The notes below the pieces were generated by a model. It was not told the DNA's origin and did not search any database. It saw only the letters and a list, made by a program, of their open reading frames with translations. Of a DNA stretch of 7,100 nt, positions 5,758-7,100 are shown in pieces; the first letter of the stretch is position 1; each line of letters opens with the position of its first letter. The stretch covers positions 1 to 7,100 of the forward strand of contig DDEO01000047.1 in assembly GCA_002336725.1 (NCBI GenBank), written 5' to 3'. The position numbers were made by a program, and so were the translations under genes. The stretch comes from Bacteroidetes bacterium UBA1952 (GTDB lineage: Bacteria; Bacteroidota; Bacteroidia; Chitinophagales; Chitinophagaceae).

Positions 5758-6350
5758 GGTGCGTTGTTTGAAAAAAGGTTTGTGTTGTCCGGGTGCGCTG
5801 TGTCTGCTGCGTAGGAAACGCTGCCATTTTCCACCACGGCCGGTGCGGTATATCGGTGTGGCTGCGCCTTTCCTTTGGCCATGATGTGAAATACCTGCCA
5901 GCCTTTTGCCTTCAGATAATCCGAAATCATAGACCGGTGGCAGCGCCACCAGACGGCCTCCGAACACATATAGGCCGTTGTCTTTTGCCGGGCCAGTGCC
6001 TCCAGTTCTTCCATTCCCTGTTCAAAAGCAGGGGTCTCCATATAATCGGCATAAGCCCGGAAAGAGCGGTTTCGCCAGCGGGTATTTTTGGAATCCTTGT
6101 CGGGCTTGCGCTTGCCGCCGAGCGCGGTAAAGTGCAGATATTCGATACCCGCCTCTGCCAACGCCGGAGCCATATTCTGCTGGTCGAATTGCGGAAATTT
6201 CCGGGAGCCGGGCAGTCGCCGCACGTCCACCAGCACCTGAATCTGAAACGATTGCAGCATCTCCAGAAATTCCGCCCAGGGATGTGTGGAATGACCAATG
6301 GTGTAGATAATCGGGCCGTCGGGGTTTTCCGGAAATGTTGCAGTGTTCAT
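5754..6350 (-). CDS. DUF488 domain-containing protein
   Basis: The family is widespread and of unknown biochemical role. The 198 residues carry its hallmark blocks in order: YTIGHST (16-22), VDVRRLPGSRKFPQF (41-55), GIEYLHFTALGGKRKP (68-83), WRNRSFRAYADYM (92-104), and MCSEAVWWRCHR (128-139), the cysteine- and histidine-containing signature. The invariant Cys129 and the Cys-His pair at 137-138 could form an active or metal site; this is inference. The C-terminal tail after about residue 165 is less conserved and possibly disordered. ATG at 6350 begins a natural N-terminus shortly before the first core strand. It is the first gene of a two-gene unit with DUF2945 and is separated from the upstream minus-strand gene by a terminator, so it needs its own promoter within 6351-6411; I could not identify one confidently. 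Confidence 0.93.
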   Translation of the reverse strand: MNTATFPENPDGPIIYTIGHSTHPWAEFLEMLQSFQIQVLVDVRRLPGSRKFPQFDQQNMAPALAEAGIEYLHFTALGGKRKPDKDSKNTRWRNRSFRAYADYMETPAFEQGMEELEALARQKTTAYMCSEAVWWRCHRSMISDYLKAKGWQVFHIMAKGKAQPHRYTAPAVVENGSVSYAADTAHPDNTNLFSNNAP

Positions 6351-6411
6351 AGCATATAGAAGAATGGGGCTTGCTAATGGATGACTTTTAATCTCAAAAA
6401 CAGAGCCGCCG

Positions 6412-6450
6412 AAAAAAGAACACCCGTCAGGTTTCCGAAACCTGACGGGT
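6412..6450 (-). terminator. Strong intrinsic terminator after the right-edge gene
   Basis: ACCCGTCAGGTTT (6422-6434) and AAACCTGACGGGT (6438-6450) form a perfect 13-bp stem with a 3-base loop. Reading on the minus strand, the stem is followed by GTTC and then six T (6417-6412). It lies 26 bases past the TAG at 6477. It should isolate the DUF488-DUF2945 unit from upstream transcription. Confidence 0.88.
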
Positions 6451-6476
6451 ATTTTCCTTATGTTCTTCGCGTTGTG

Positions 6477-7100
6477 CTACGTCTTGCGTGGCTTTTTCTT
6501 TGCTGCCGGAAACAAGACATTATTTAAAATCAGCCGATAGCCGGGTGAAGTGGGGTGGAGCGCCAGATCGGTTGGCGGGTCGCCCACCTGATGCTGATAA
6601 TCTTCGGGGTCGTGGCCGCCATAAAAAGTAAAGGTTCCCTTGCCAAATTCGCCGTGGATATAGCGGGCTTCGTTGGCGGGTTTCAGTTCGCCCATCACCA
6701 GTACATTCTGCTTCAGATTCTCTTTCTTAAAAGCCGTTGTCTGCCCCATAAAGCCCTTAATGGTGGTGGTGTGGTTCTGGCACAGCATCGTCGGCACGGG
6801 ATCAAATTTGGCGCTGAAGGTGAAGAGCGTAAAATAATCGGTGTTCATCGGGATGCGCGAACCGCGTGCCTGCGTGTTGTCGATGCTCGAAAACTCGTAT
6901 TCATAGGGATTAGTAACGAGCTGGAAATCCTTGAAGGCAAACGTCTGGGCGAAATCCAGTTTTTGCTGCGCGTCGGGAGCCATTGGGTCGCCGTCGAAGG
7001 GAACCTCGCAGATGTCGGTATTTTGCGCCGAAAGGGCAATATCATAGCTATCGGTCGCCGAACACATCGCAAACAGGTAGCCGCCGCCGGCCACAAAATC
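6477..7100 (-). CDS. Conserved Bacteroidota protein, C-terminal part (family often labelled 'asparagine synthetase B')
   Basis: The frame is open to the right edge (it reads DFVAGGGYLFAMCSATDSYD from base 7100), so only the last 207 residues are seen and the GTG at 7094 is internal. Recognisable stretches include FAMCSATDSYDIALSA, DPVPTMLCQNHTT, KGFMGQTTAFKKE, EARYIHGEFGKGTFTFYGGHDPEDYQHQVGDPPTDL (segments of one conserved block) and LILNNVLFPAAKKK. From memory these match a conserved Bacteroidota family of about 400 residues that databases often label asparagine synthetase B. Nothing visible resembles the AsnB synthetase domain (no SGGxDS ATP-pyrophosphatase motif). GGGYLFAMCSAT loosely recalls the nucleophile-elbow region of class I glutamine-amidotransferase/ThuA-like folds, which is inference only. 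Relatives, as I recall, are about twice this length with a signal peptide, which cannot be checked here. Function unknown. Confidence 0.75.
   Translation of the reverse strand, partial: DFVAGGGYLFAMCSATDSYDIALSAQNTDICEVPFDGDPMAPDAQQKLDFAQTFAFKDFQLVTNPYEYEFSSIDNTQARGSRIPMNTDYFTLFTFSAKFDPVPTMLCQNHTTTIKGFMGQTTAFKKENLKQNVLVMGELKPANEARYIHGEFGKGTFTFYGGHDPEDYQHQVGDPPTDLALHPTSPGYRLILNNVLFPAAKKKPRKT

Noticed and set aside
5758..5967. Possible 70-residue N-terminal extension of the DUF2945 protein
   Set aside because: It is the out-of-frame shadow of the DUF488 gene. The ATGA overlap and the family length favour the ATG at 5757.

Overview
The window (7.1 kb, roughly 55% G+C by eye) looks like chromosomal DNA of a Bacteroidota bacterium, plausibly of the Saprospiria/Chitinophagia/Cytophagia side, though I cannot place it below phylum. 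Four things point there. Gene starts lack clear Shine-Dalgarno sequences. The recF start has a TAnnTTTG-type -7 box just upstream. The exonuclease/GIY-YIG fusion and the right-edge protein resemble families I associate with this phylum. Both flanking genes are cut by the window edges. I see no tRNA, rRNA, CRISPR array, transposase, phage gene or defence cassette; this is mostly housekeeping sequence with a few odd details.

Layout. Positions 1-1370 (+) hold a DNA-processing nuclease that fuses a DEDDh 3'-5' exonuclease to a UvrC/Cho-like GIY-YIG endonuclease and a cysteine cluster; it lacks probably just its first base. It converges on recF (2742-1657, -), and the gap between them carries a four-unit tandem repeat. 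A 143-bp gap separates recF from a divergent alpha/beta hydrolase (2886-3791, +). That gap contains a 20-bp perfect palindrome built from two TTTCCGGAAA decamers. The hydrolase ends at a strong 12-bp-stem terminator. Next is a DegT/DnrJ/EryC1/StrS-fold sugar enzyme (3935-5143, +) in which the PLP-binding lysine is histidine, so a 3-dehydratase is more likely than an aminotransferase. A small membrane protein (5156-5479, +) follows 12 bp later, probably in the same operon.

The right part is all on the minus strand. A conserved protein running off the right edge (7100-6477) ends at a 13-bp-stem terminator. A two-gene unit follows, DUF488 (6350-5754) and DUF2945 (5757-5545), joined by a 4-base ATGA overlap.

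How the genes relate: the exonuclease-GIY-YIG protein and RecF both act on DNA damage or replication, but they are convergent and not co-transcribed. The two tightest functional pairings are dehydratase with small membrane protein, and DUF488 with DUF2945. Across the whole window the palindromic octamer TTCCGGAA occurs 8 times, six of them as TTTCCGGAAA, far above chance, in both coding and intergenic DNA. That over-representation, the Lys-to-His dehydratase and the 1499-1650 repeat are the most unusual signals. I found no convincing new multi-gene system.
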